Source: Ipomoea triloba
Taxonomy: Eukaryota > Streptophyta > Magnoliopsida > Solanales > Convolvulaceae
Direction of reading: 5' to 3'
Length of the DNA stretch: 64,000 nucleotides
Assembly (NCBI RefSeq): GCF_003576645.1
Contig: NC_044919.1
Location: 21,676,734-21,740,733, forward strand
Part shown: piece by piece, positions 22,442 to 33,783 of the stretch
Layout of the letters: each line of letters starts with the position of its first letter
How positions within the stretch are numbered: position 1 is the stretch's first letter
Position numbers and translations under genes: made by a program
Notes under the pieces: model-generated
Told to the model about the DNA's origin: nothing
The model's input: only the letters and a program-made list of their open reading frames with translations
Databases searched by the model: none

Positions 22442-23100
22442 GTGGGAGATTAGATGTAATTAAGCAGCTAGCTTTATAGTACAGATCAGAGCATCTTTGT
22501 TTTATAGTACGTGAAACGAAAGAAAGGAGTAGTCCCGTCAGAATGATGGATGGTTGAATTGGCCAATAACAATTCTCAAAAAGCAAAACCAAACAAAAAC
22601 AGTGATTTCTTTATGGTCAAGCTGGCAATGAGAACGAGTCTCAATCCACATTTATCAGGATAGACATGATCGACACCACATTGAAATGTGGTTCTAATGT
22701 CAGCTAAATACGCATAGTCCGCCTGACATTTATATTATTATTATTATTATTATTATTTTTCGTCATAAAATTAAAGATATTGTTTATCTCTAAGAGTAAT
22801 ACTACTCAATTGCATTTTTTAAAAAAATTTAATTAATAAGTTGATTTTATTAAATTTATTATCGAATTGGGTAATCATAAGTAGTAAATAAATATAAGGA
22901 ATTTTATAATCACATAAGCTAGATATCAACATTGGTATGTACAATCATGAAGCAAAACAACATTTTTTTAAGATAAAAAATTAATTTAATAATCAATTTG
23001 GTGAAGAATTAGGCTAGAGATTGGTCATAAGTGTACTCAGTTGTAATATTGTGGACCATGGTCCAAAAATGGCACCGCTTCTTTAAGTAAAGAAATAGCT
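22442..23100. other. upstream flank of copy D with preserved empty site
   Basis: Positions 22442-22735 parallel 5625-5990 upstream of copy B. At about 22735-22775 a (TTA)n run followed by ttcgtcataaaatt corresponds to both sides of the Pack element at 6001-7363 joined without it. Positions 22770-22950 parallel 8615-8880. I see no genes. Confidence 0.65.
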
Positions 23101-23490
23101 GCCATCACATCTTAATGGAGTTCCGTAAATGAAACTACAGTTCATCTCAAATAATATTGCATCACATTTATTTTTATTTTATCAAATGAAACTGTATTTA
23201 TATCAAAATGAAACTGTAGTTGTGTTGAAAGGAAACTGCCGTGTATATAAAATGAAATTGAATAACAGTTTCACATATTTGAGTGCATAATGTTGAATGA
23301 AATTGTAGTTATATAGAAAAGAAACTATAGTTGTATTGAAAGGAAACTGTAGTGTATATAAAATGAAACTGAATAATAGTTTCATATATTTGAGTGTATA
23401 ATGTCGAATGAAACTGTAGTTACATTGAAAAGAAACTGTAGTTGTGTTGTAAGGAAACTGTAGTTTGCATTTTGTTCACAAAAATAGTCA
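23100..23490. repeat. degenerate tandem repeat of gaaactgtagtt words
   Basis: Units of roughly 40-120 bp combine gaaactgtagttgt, aaaggaaactg, gtatataaaatgaaa and catatttgagtg. It is the inverted relative of the stretch at about 7540-7900. No coding potential. Confidence 0.6.
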
Positions 23491-23526
23491 AAATAGGGTG
23501 TGAAAAGTGGTTTAGAACTAGAGATA

Positions 23527-24890
23527 TCAGCCCACTACCTGAGCCTCGTCACTAGCAATCGTTATGATCTTACTATTCATCTTGGTCAGGGTATGGAAAA
23601 ACCTTCTATATGTAAGGATAGTATGTGTAGTTGCACTATCCACCAAGCACAATGTCGATTTATGCTCCATTGTTTCGACAGTAATACAATTCGTAGTGTT
23701 GTTATGTGGACACGCCAATATATTCAATCACGACATTATAATAAAAGAAATATATATTGTCACTAAAACAAACAAAAACATATTCATAAAATGCCAGAAA
23801 ATAAAAAAACATCCATAAAATACCAAAAAACAAAAACATTCATAAATAGCCATAACGTGATCACACATGATCACCATAATCCTCAAGTTCATACTTCAGG
23901 AGATCATCATCATCATCACTTATTATCGCATTTGCTTCAGGCAAATTGGTATTGACATGATAAGATTCATTCATTCTTTAACCATTGCTTGTCATCTTTC
24001 TTCTTCATCCTTTGATATATGCTTTAACCAAATACCTAGGTGTGCGGCACTTACCAGACCAGTGCCATTCACATCCAGACCGATAGCAAATCTTCTTCTG
24101 GCTAGAATTTTTCCTCGATAACCCTTGATCACCCTGTTTCTTGTTTTGGGCCTGAAAGCCATTGTTGTTACCTCAATCTCTACTACCACGGTTACTTCGA
24201 TCGCGCCTACTACCACGACCGCTTCCTTGGCCCCTTCTAGAGTTACTCCTCTAGGCAACATTATGTGCTTCATGCACCCGTGCAGAACTAACCGATCGGG
24301 CATTATGGTTTTTCATCAACTACTGGTTGTATTTCTCAGTCACAAGGAGTGCTAAAATCAGTTCAGAATGCTTCTGATAATTCTTTGTGTTGTACTGTTG
24401 TTGGAGTACAAGGTTACCCGCACGAAAAGTTGACAAAGTCTTTTCAATTAAATCAGTCTTTGAAACTTCATGTTTGCAGAGCTTCATTTGTGAGACAATT
24501 TTATGCAGTGCTGAATTTAGTAAGTTACTGACTTGTAATCTTGGAACCTGAGGTTCAACCAGTCAAATTGTGCTTGGGGAGGTCAATTGATGACTACTAT
24601 TCAAAGCGGTCCTTCAGGGACTTCCATAACACTAGGGGGTCTTTCTAAGTCAGATACTCATATTTGAGATCGTTGTTCAAGTGGTGGCGTAGAAAAATAA
24701 GAGCTTGTGCCTTTTCTGGGCATCAGTGCTCTGTAAGTAAGTAACAATAGTTCGGCTCAAATTCTTGGATGTCAAATATATTTGAATATCTAGCCCTCAA
24801 GTTAGATAGTTGCTACTGTCAAGAGCGATAGCTCAGTGGACTCACCTTTGGCAATGGAAGACATTATCTACGAACATTTAATTTTTACAC
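23527..24890 (-). pseudogene. Ty1/copia gag and protease fragment
   Basis: On the minus strand, split over frames, the region shows a gag (UBN2-type) stretch with QQYNTKNYQKHSEL near 24420-24350. A decayed zinc knuckle region with CRTPRYLVKAY lies near 24050. At 23660-23620 is the protease signature LVDSATTHTIL. No reverse transcriptase or LTRs are next to it. It is an internal fragment of a copia element. Confidence 0.7.
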
Positions 24891-26386
24891 TAATTGCGCA
24901 TACTTTGAATGATAATCCATATACTCATGCCAAGCAAAATTTATATTAGAATATCATCTCAGATTCTCAATTCGCATATCAGAAGCTTAAAGACTAGCAG
25001 AAAGTAAACCACGAGTAACCAAAACATGATTTTAAAGCATGGTAACCAGACAAACAAATAACAATGGTTCTGTATATGCAATTTTTGGTCATATATATCC
25101 TACTTGCATATAAATATATAGTCTATACAGTATGATATATACTATATATTTTGTTAATGGTCGGATTGAGATATATATGTATATATACGTATGATATATC
25201 ATACTTGACAGAACTCACAGAAGATACACAAATTATAAAATATGCCTTCATATATGATTTATGTCTTCCTCACCACTTTATTAAATCATGGACCAGAAAG
25301 CACAGCAAATATATATACCATGGACCAGAAAACACAGCAAATATATACCAGTACTATATATGTCGTACACTCGTACTGCAATATAAAAGTACCAGTTAAC
25401 TGCTAATAAACAAGCCGGCGGTGGTTTTGGGTGGAAAGCAAGAAACACGTTCTGAATAGGTTTGCACAGATCCAAAAGCTAAAACAAATATACTGCTACT
25501 CTATTTAGTGATATGATTCACAACATACGTACGGCGATGCAATTTAATTACGTTTAAATAAATTGCAGAAGAGTTTAATTTCATGGTCTATACATATATA
25601 CAGTACATAGTACAGCATTTCAAAGGGATCATTGATTTTGAAGATTAGGTGAAATCATCAGCATGTAGAAGGCTAGGGAGAAAACACCCTTAGAGGATTA
25701 AAATAAAATAAAATATATTGTATACACACAGGCACATATACTATCACTCGGAAACACCCTCTGTATGCATATATGCACATATACGATTTTGGGAAAAAAA
25801 TATATATTGAAAAAGAAACGAGCATACAGTTCACGGGGGAGTATAGCTGCAATTCATGCTGATAACGTGATGATTCCGGCCTATTCTAACTCTGCTCTCT
25901 AAGATGGTAACACTTTGATTGCAAGTTGTATGATTAAGTAGTGATATATCTGGACGTAGAGAATGATAGGTAAAAGCCAAAATGGAAAAGACTGAGAGAG
26001 AGAATACACACTCCCACATTCTCATGCATCTGCCTTCTATGTGAATACAATATACATTCACTAGGAAATAGACAAAACTGGATTTAGTTGGATAATGGCC
26101 ATTAACTACAATGAATATACATAATTATTTATAACTTCTTCAACCTTATTGTCTTAATTAATTAGCCCTAATTTCATAATTGATATATCCCTAATTCTCT
26201 AAATCTTCAATCTTTATCTTTTTGTTTTTTGTTTTTGTTTTTTTTTTCTTTTTGTATTTTGTGTATATTGTTTGTATTGTGTGTATGTTGCCAGTAAATT
26301 AAGTATTCCATAATCCAATTTATTGGTTTAATGATTAGTCCACTATTATAATCAAAGCTTAAGGTAACAACTTAATATGGTAATTA
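24891..26386. other. gene-free AT-rich interval
   Basis: Only short ORFs without recognisable domains occur here. A short direct repeat atggaccagaaa-cacagcaaatatata is present twice (about 25290 and 25320). A T-rich run lies at 26217-26260. I find nothing else to annotate. Confidence 0.6.
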
Positions 26387-26407
26387 AGGTATATAGCGTA
26401 TTATTAT

Positions 26408-26586
26408 TATTTTTTTTATGAGGTTTACTCCTCACCCTGTGTCCCTAGCCGGCAAAGGATCACAGGGGTTAAACCAGCGTAAGTTACCCATAGCTGACCG
26501 GCTCAAACCCAGGGGTTTGAGGTTCGAACCTACGACCTCTCAGTTGTAGGTGGATCTCTCTTACCACCTGGGCTGGGGTCACCCCC
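26408..26586 (-). mobile_element. tRNA-derived SINE, family 2, with a 21-bp TSD
   Basis: On the minus strand the element starts at 26586 and has an A-box-like ccaggtggtaagaga and a B box ggttcgaacct, ending in an A-rich tail (T-run at 26410-26418). A perfect 21-bp direct repeat flanks it (26387-26407 and 26587-26607), containing tatatagcgtattatt. The head and tail differ from the SINEs at 19381, 45880 and 48259. Confidence 0.9.
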
Positions 26587-27088
26587 AGGTATATAGCGTA
26601 TTATTATCCAGGAACATGATTGAATCTTCTTCCATCTTTTAATTTTTACCTAGATTATTAGAACCCTAGATGAATTAAGGTATATAGCTTAGTATTTTCT
26701 TTTGTTTATTTTTCTTTAAATCATTGATACTTGTTGTATGCTTAAAAATGATGATTGAACTTAATAATGAGTTAATATAAACTTATATTGCTCTACATAT
26801 TTCATCATTTATATGATCGATAATGAATATGATAAAGACGAAATTTGCCACTGTAGTCTAATCGATCTATTACAAACACATTATGACTATTCAGTTATTT
26901 ATTAATTTAATTTTCGTTGGTACGGCAACTTTCTGGTATTTGATAATCATAAGTTAACGTTGATTAATCTAGTAATCAATTATTGTATGTTACATTGGAT
27001 CTTATTTGGAAGAACTTGTTGATCCAATTGGAATAATGACTCCAAGTTAATTATAACTTAAAAATTTCGTCTCTGTATCTATCTATCA

Positions 27089-27313
27089 CTGTTGCAAAAA
27101 TCCCCGCCTAGACACTAGGCGCTCCTGGACCGAAGCGAATTGCTCCCTAGGCGTCCGCCTAGGATGCCGCCTAGCGCCTAACTTGGCCGAATTCGGCCTA
27201 GTTAACTCGCCCAACTCAGCAGAGTTAGCCGAGTTAACTCGAGCGAGTCGGCCTTCTTAATTTTATTACATTTATGTATATTTAAATTTATTTATTTATA
27301 TAAGAGAAGTAAG

Positions 27314-27407
<94 letters not shown>

Positions 27408-27521
27408 CATACCACACACATGAATTAATTTTTTTTTTATAGGTCGCCGTCTAGAACCACCTAGACCGCTTAGGCGCTAGGCGCTAGTCTACTACCCGAC
27501 TAGCGCCTACTGCAACCATAC
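27089..27521. mobile_element. MITE with TAGGCG-rich ends and a long (TA)n core
   Basis: The ends are complementary words of the type ctgttgcaa...cgcctag / ctaggcgctag...tgcaac. A 9-bp direct repeat TATCTATCA flanks it (27080-27088, 27522-27530), pointing to a Mutator-like or hAT-like origin. A (TA)n run of about 90 bases occupies 27316-27405. Confidence 0.7.
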
Positions 27522-27594
27522 TATCTATCAATAAAAATTTTGTTGATTTGATAAATTTGAGACTTTCAACATAGTGATATACTTTAATTACATG

Positions 27595-28042
27595 TTTGGT
27601 TCATGGAATAGCTCAGGAATGAAATATCATTCTTTGGAATAGACCTATTCCATTGTTTGGTTCGGTCATTTTGTCATGCAAATAACATTCCTGTGAATGA
27701 ACTATTACCTTTGCAAAGGGAATTGCTATTCCTAGGAGTTCTTTGGTATTAGTTATTCTCATTCTCTTGGAATAACTTTTATATATTGCAAATACTAAAA
27801 ATACCCTTTGTAATTTATTTAATATTTATATTTAATAAATATAATGTATTATATAAATTAATATATATAATTAATTATAATTTTAATTACCTATCATTAA
27901 ATATATATTTAAATAAATAAATAAATAAATATACACACACACACGTTTGTTTATTTTTATCTAAGTTGCATGTCTTTATTTAATAACTCTTTAATATAAA
28001 TATGTATTTTTATTATAATATGAAGTAAAAATAATAATAGTA

Positions 28043-28084
<42 letters not shown>

Positions 28085-28136
28085 GGAATGAAAGATGTTA
28101 ACCACATATTCAAACTCAAAAAACTTAGGGTAGGAG

Positions 28137-28140
<4 letters not shown>
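27595..28140. other. gene-free stretch with a possible MITE end and microsatellites
   Basis: The sequence gtttggttcatggaatagc near 27595, followed by gttccatt palindromic words, resembles the end of a common plant hAT-type MITE, but I cannot find its other end. Simple repeats are AAAT (27915-27932), AC (27934-27945) and AAT (28045-28084). Confidence 0.4.
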
Positions 28141-28170
<30 letters not shown>

Positions 28171-28175
<5 letters not shown>

Positions 28176-29036
28176 GGATGCACTCCCATGCGACCTGCCA
28201 CCCAGGTAAGAAATGAGAACGCTTCACAGCCGTCCACGTGTCCAGATCAACGAATCAGATGCAATTTTAAAAAAATGACGTGGTGACATTTTCGTAAATA
28301 ACTGGAACTTTGGTGCACCTAGTTTCACTTACAAGTGCACTTAGTTTCACTTATAAGTGCACCTAGTTTCACTTACAAGTGCACCTATTTTCGCACTTAT
28401 TTTCACTTACAAGTGCAAGTAATTTACCTTATTAATATTCATGCACATATTTTCGCAAATACTTTCACTTACAAATGCAAGTAATTTACCTTGTTAATAT
28501 TCATGCACATGGGTGCAACCTAGGTGCACCTAGTTATAACATAGGTTGCACCTAGTTATAACATTAGGTGCACCTAGTTATAACATTAGGTGCACTTAGT
28601 ATTGATGCTCACTGTACAATTCACTTGCACCTATAATATATTTTACTTGCATCTGCAATATATTTTACTTGCACTTGTGCAAGTAATTTACTTTGTTAAC
28701 ATTCATGCACATGATTGCAATTTATGTGCACCTAGTTATAGCATTATGTTCACCTAGTTATAACATTAGGTGCACTTAGTATTGACGCTCATTGTACAAT
28801 TTACTTGCACTTGTAATACATTTTACTTGCACGTGTGCACCTATTTTCACTTGCAGGTGCAAGTAATTTACCTTGTTAACATTTATGCACCTGGGTGCAC
28901 CTATATGCACCTAGTTATAACATGATGTGCACCTAGTTATAACGTTAGGTGCAACTACATTCCGGACACGTGGCGCGCTGTGATTCATCCGCATTTCTCT
29001 CCTGGGCGGCCAGTACGCATTTGAACGCGATCCTAT
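28171..29036. mobile_element. (TA)n-flanked element with inverted ends and tgcacctagt repeats
   Basis: The block is bounded by (TA)n on both sides (28139-28170, 29034-29054). Its ends are inverted and similar: cccaggtaagaaatg...cacagc...ccacgtgtcc at the left and, reversed, cccaggagagaaatg...cacagc...ccacgtgtcc at the right. The interior repeats ttacaagtgcacctagttt and tagttataacattaggtgca many times. It resembles plant elements that use TA microsatellites as targets. There is no ORF. Confidence 0.55.
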
Positions 29037-29054
29037 ATATATATATATATATAT

Positions 29055-29136
29055 TGCGCGTTGATTTGATGACTTGATGTAATTTAATGGTTGAAAAAAG
29101 GCCGCACGGTCACACCTAAAGAGCAGGCCACACTTG

Positions 29137-29189
<53 letters not shown>

Positions 29190-29864
29190 ACAAAACGCAC
29201 CATTCTACGTACTAAAATGCACTAGAGTACTGATAAAACACACCATTCCACAATATAACCAAATGCACCTATTTACTTAAAATTCATTACGTAATAAAAC
29301 ACATCATTCTACATATTAAAATGCACCACAAAATGCTTCATGTCAGATTATAAACATACACTACACTATTTACACATTAGAAAACATGTGCTAAAATATG
29401 CACCACAACGTGTGTTAAAATGCACAATTCCACTTATTGAAAGTCCTCTTCCCAGATTATAAACATGCATTATTACACTTATTAGAAAACATGTGTTAAA
29501 ATACACAATATTCTACGTATTAAAATGCACCAGACGATGAATTAACACACACCATTCCACCACACAATTACACACCATTCTACGTATAAAAATGCACCAG
29601 CAGATGGATTAAAGCACAGTACACCATTCCACAACATAGTTAATGTACCAACATACGTAATAAAACGCACTACAACATGTATTAAAACGCACCACACCAT
29701 GTACTAAAATGCACCATTTCAATATAGATAATAAAATTACCAAAAAAAAAAAAAAACACCCTCACTTAACATGTGCGAACTGCAATTGCCACCATTAGAT
29801 TAATTCAATTGGATGGCACATATTCAGTCGCATGACCGCATGGGGTGACCATGCTGCATATGAG

Positions 29865-29911
<47 letters not shown>
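29055..29911. repeat. degenerate tandem repeat of attctacgtattaaaatgca between (TA)n tracts
   Basis: Microsatellites (TA)n lie at 29141-29186 and 29867-29911. Between them a loose repeat of about 40-60 bp uses caccattctacgta, ttaaaatgcacca and acatgtgttaaaa. The outer pieces (ggccgcacggtcacacc near 29100 and gcatggggtgaccatgctgc near 29840) are partly inverted, so the whole may be another TA-flanked element. Confidence 0.5.
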
Positions 29912-29912
<1 letters not shown>

Positions 29913-30501
29913 AATGCAGTAATAGGCTTCAGATAAACAATGTTGTTTAATCTTAGCCCTTGATCTAATCAAAATCAACAACCTAGATTGAAATAAACTT
30001 TAAAAAAATGCAATGGCAATTTGTTATGTTTTTTTTTTTTGCGTATTAGTCAAACTTAAGGTGTGTCATTCTCGATATTAAGGGGCGTCGTTTACCTTCA
30101 TAAGGTGCGTGGTTTCTGAGCTTACGGTGCATCAATTCTTCAGGCGACGTGCTTAGGTCATCAATGACGAAGCCAAGAGGGTCCCGGCCGGGCAAACGCG
30201 CTGGAGGCTTGCTGTCGGCTTCGGAATAAGGTCCATTACGCTGTTTCCAACTTTTTTTTCCATATTTTTGGTGTTTTATTGGCTTATTCTTGATTGTTTT
30301 TTTTTATTTCCACCATGGGATGGTATTGCATGGGTGTTTTTTTTTGTAGTGGTGGGGGGCATTGTTTTTTTTTTTTAGGGGTTTAGGATTTCTCATATTC
30401 TTTATATATATTCTTGTCGGTTTTTTTCAAAAAACTGTTAGGGTCGTGTGTTGGGTATTAGTTCTATATTAAAGGGCTTGTTTTGTTTTTAGTATACCCT
30501 A
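29912..30501. other. gene-free interval left of the LTR element
   Basis: No recognisable gene. T-runs are frequent. The stretch at 30060-30230 is more GC-rich (ggtcccggccgggcaaacgc), but I see no domain in any frame. The end at 30497-30501 is the CCCTA target site. Confidence 0.5.
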
Positions 30502-30778
30502 TGATAGGGAATATACCACGGGGATACGGTCCTAAGTACGCTATACGTATGTCCAGTGTACTATACGATATTAGCGTATAAAAGGGTGTTTGCGCTTCAT
30601 GTTAAGTGGAGGGAGCCCTTTCTCTCCTTCTCTCTAAAGAGACCTTAGAAGGCCTAGCTCTCTCTTCTCTCTAAAGGGCTCAAGATCAATAAATAAAAGA
30701 GATGATTTGGCCTAATTCTTCCTTGGATTTCATACTTTACATACACTGTAATACAATTTGAGGAATTAATCCTTATCA

Positions 30779-31406
30779 AATGGCGTCGTCCGTGGGGAAC
30801 GAGATAAAATGCCGTGTTCCTCTAGTTATCATCGGGGGTTTGTTTCTGCATTCACGACGAATCTGATTTCGCGATTCCACCGCCTGCAAGAAGCCAAAGC
30901 CTAGAAAATTACAAAAAATTCCAGCACAATGAGGAAGAGAATCAGAATAGCAGTCTAGTTTCTCCTCTATTGCATGCAGCGTCACCAACGATCCCCTCTT
31001 TCTCGCTCATATGTTGGCAGGCCACCACACTACCGTGGTGTCTTCCTTCGCCTCCAGTTTGATCTTTAGCGAGAGGAGTTTGGAGGGTTGGTGGCAACAT
31101 GCAAATAACCTCGCAAGTTATAAACACCAGTATGCTCATGAGTTTTTCATTTCCATATTCGGTGCATTTCATGAAAGCTTGTGGCTTCATCACAGTCACC
31201 ATCCTTTCTGCTGTACACGAAACATAGGGTTATCAAAGAAATGAAAAATCAAGAAAAGTATACTGCAAGGCTCCTTTCTCATTGGCTGCATGTGGCGGTG
31301 AAATGAGAAATTCAAGACAGTGGAGGGAGAGAGAAACGGGAAAAGCAGATTAAAGTAAAAAAGGAAAAAGGAAAATGGAGGCGCCCCTGTTTCGAACCCC
31401 TCAACA
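30779..31406. other. left interior of the outer LTR element, unidentified
   Basis: Apart from the primer-binding-like site there is no retroviral protein. The minus strand has open frames at 31202-30942 and 30988-30776 that read like fragments of a host gene, but I recognise no family. It may be captured sequence. Confidence 0.4.
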
Positions 31407-31854
31407 TGTTGGAGAGTAGAAGCATAAATGCTGATATACTAGGGACTTTATTGTACTTTCATCTATTCTAGTTTCCTTCTTCTCTTTTGTATATATTCAC
31501 CATTCACCGTGTATTTCCTCTCTTCTGGTTAATGAAACAATTCACCATTTTCAGTCTTCACTTCTCTATCTCTCACTTTGCTTGGTACCTCCACATTCCA
31601 TCATGGTATCAGAGCTCGCCGGTGAGGGAGCTTTGCAGCTTCCGGCACCGGCGAGTTACGCTGAGTTGCGTCGCGTTCGTCTCCAACGACAGATCCGTAG
31701 AAGATCGTTACTTCGCAGAGGAGTAACAAGATCGAAGTAGGATTTTCTTCAAATTTCCTCCTTCAATTTTCTATTTCCACAGTTCGGCGAAGATCGGAGC
31801 ATAGTGCTCTTCTTCCAATCAAGCACTTCACGGAGCGTGAAGTTTTTGAACAAA

Positions 31855-33366
31855 ATGCTCTTCCGTCCCCTGTTTACAGTTTTCAGTCGGAGCAGATCCG
31901 AAAGTAGTTCGAGCAAAGTGTTCGATTATCCTCCATCAGTAGCCTTCAACCGTAGTCCCTGGAGCAGATCCATGGAAAGTGTTGGAGAAAGCACGAGCAC
32001 AGTGCTCATTAGTTCTACATCAGTGGCCATTGTAGTTCACGGAGTAGATCCGTGGAGAGCACGAGCACAGAGTTCATTAATCCTTCGTCAGTGGCCTCAC
32101 AACAGTATGTACGCTAAGGAGGATTCACCATTAGCCTTGGTATGGATTCAATTGCCTTTTCTACCAATTCATTTGTTTCAATTTGATATGATAGCTGCAA
32201 TTTGTGAACCGACTGGGAGGGAGATTGCCCTAGGTTCTGCAACGATTCATAGAACAGAGTCAAATTTGGCCAAAGTAAGAGTTGAGATTGATGTATCGAA
32301 GCATGTGAGTGAGAAAATATGGATTGAAATTGACAGTGACCGGAGAGGTTTCTGGCATAATATTGTAGTGGATGTTAGATGTTTGGTTTTTGATAAGAAA
32401 GTGAGTCACGCCTCAGGTGGCCTGACTCGAGTTGAGAAAGATAAGATTGTTGTGATTCAGTTTCAAAATTTTCCTCCTAAGACTGATATTGAGCACATCA
32501 TAGTGGCTTCTGACTATACTCAGATGGATAGGATTTTGAAGGAAGAGAGGACTAGCACTACTCTGATTAAGTCTTGTTCTGCTGTGAAAGGAAGTGCCAT
32601 TGAAGGAGAAAAGGAGATTTTAGTTGAACTTGAAGAACAGTTATTGAATATGTGATTTCAAAGTCTTCACCAAAACTACAGATATATATCTTCAGCATTA
32701 GAATATAGTGAGAGTGTTTCATCAGGGAGTGGTTCAAGTGGACAAGAATGTGGCAATACACTTTCAACTTTGAGCTTTGGTACTGTTGTAAGAGGGAAGG
32801 CAGGAGAGAACTGTTTTGCTAATGTGCATGATTTGAGGCTTTTATGTAATTGGCATTTGCAATGGTGCTTTGTCAATGCAAAAACTGATAGTGCTTACTT
32901 CAAACTTACAGAAACAGCAGAGTGGAACCTATACAATGCCCAGTTGGCTACTCCAACGTTGCTGCATTCTGTTAAGTCCAAACAAACAGAGTTGTTTTTG
33001 TTGAAACAAAATTTTAAGTTGTATCATATTTGCTCAGTTGTTAATATGGTGCACGAAATGGCATACAATGAAGTACCAGATAATCAAATTTCTGATGGAA
33101 ATATGAATGTTTCAAAAACTAGTATTGTTGCTGGGGATTCAGAAATTGTGTTTGAAATGAAGCAGACATTTGAGAGTGTGGCAACAGAAGCTGTTAAGGA
33201 TGATACTTATGTTGAAGTTGGCACCTTGGCTGCAAAAGAAAATTCTGAGATGATTTCTCATAACATAGAAAGAGAGGTTGCTGGGGATATAGCTATGTTA
33301 AACCATGGACATTGTGATAATGCTATAAACTGGGTTGGTGGATTGCATATGGTTTTTGCTATGTGA
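31855..33366 (+). pseudogene. chimeric ORF: DUF4283-like plus QWRF-motif plus histone deacetylase start
   Basis: One reading frame runs from about 31804 (first ATG 31855) to 33366 with a single in-frame TGA at 32653-32655. The first part has a DUF4283-like region (about 32125-32400; VWIQLPFLPIHLF, LAKVRVEIDVSK), a domain of plant zinc-knuckle and LINE ORF1-type proteins. After the TGA come SESVSSGSGSSGQECGN and LRLLCNWHLQWCFVNAKTD, matching the C-terminal region of plant QWRF proteins (microtubule-associated, augmin-8 family), with QWRF as QWCF. The end, [13 protein letters not shown], is the start of a histone deacetylase block. The middle (about 33050-33290) I cannot assign. The cargo sits where copia gag-pol should be. 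Confidence 0.75.
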
Positions 33367-33460
33367 ATGATACAGTGCTTGCCATATTAGAGCTCCTCAA
33401 AATGCATGAGCAGGTTCTCTATATAGACATTAACATACATCAGATGGTGTTGAAGAGGTG
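33301..33460 (+). pseudogene. captured class I histone deacetylase fragment
   Basis: In two frames this encodes [16 protein letters not shown] (33301-33348) and [20 protein letters not shown] followed by [10 protein letters not shown] (33351-33440), then a shifted DGVEE (33443-33457). These match the catalytic region of plant RPD3-type deacetylases, nearest in wording to the HDA19 group as I know it. The HAKKCEAS segment is deleted with a frameshift, and the zinc-binding Asp of the DIDIHH motif is Asn. It has no catalytic potential. Confidence 0.8.
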
Positions 33461-33783
33461 TTTCTGTTGCCAAAGTTTTTGAACAAAATTGTTTTCACTG
33501 CTTATGATCTGCTTGGTGCAGCAAGTTGGGTCTCACTTTCACTCTAAGCTGGGCATACAAACTTGCATGCTCCAGCTTACCGGGGGTGTTGGAGAGTAGA
33601 AGCATAAATGCTGATATACTAGGGACTTTATTGTACTTTCATCTATTCTAGTTTCCTTCTTCTCTGTTGTATATATTCACCATTCACCGTGTATTTCCTC
33701 TCTTCTGGTTAATGAAACAATTCACCATTTTCAATCTTCACTTCTCTATCTCTCACTCTGCTTGGTACCTCCACATTCCATCA

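Larger units (their letters stand above)
31407..33783 (+). mobile_element. nested copia-type LTR element carrying chimeric host cargo
   Basis: The LTRs are 31407-31603 and 33587-33783 (197 bp each, TGTTGGAGAG...CATTCCATCA), with three differences. The tRNA-Met primer site TGGTATCAGAGC follows at 31604-31615 and a purine tract ccgggggtg precedes the right LTR. A short SKLGIQ-like stretch just before it looks like the tail of a copia polyprotein. All other pol sequence is replaced by the chimeric ORF at 31855-33460. No TSD: the flanks are caaca and gtctg. Confidence 0.85.

Noticed and set aside
24815..24865. tRNA-like stretch with gcgatagctcagtgga
   Set aside because: Only an A-box-like word is present; no cloverleaf, no B box in register and no SINE tail.
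28013..28237. ORFs with long Ile/Tyr runs
   Set aside because: They are translations of (TA)n and (AAT)n microsatellites.
28310..28980. Satellite array
   Set aside because: The repeats are irregular and lie between inverted ends flanked by (TA)n, so they are better treated as the interior of an element.
31804..32655. LINE ORF1 because of the DUF4283-like domain
   Set aside because: It is enclosed by LTRs, a tRNA-Met primer site and a purine tract, and no LINE reverse transcriptase or poly-A tail is present.
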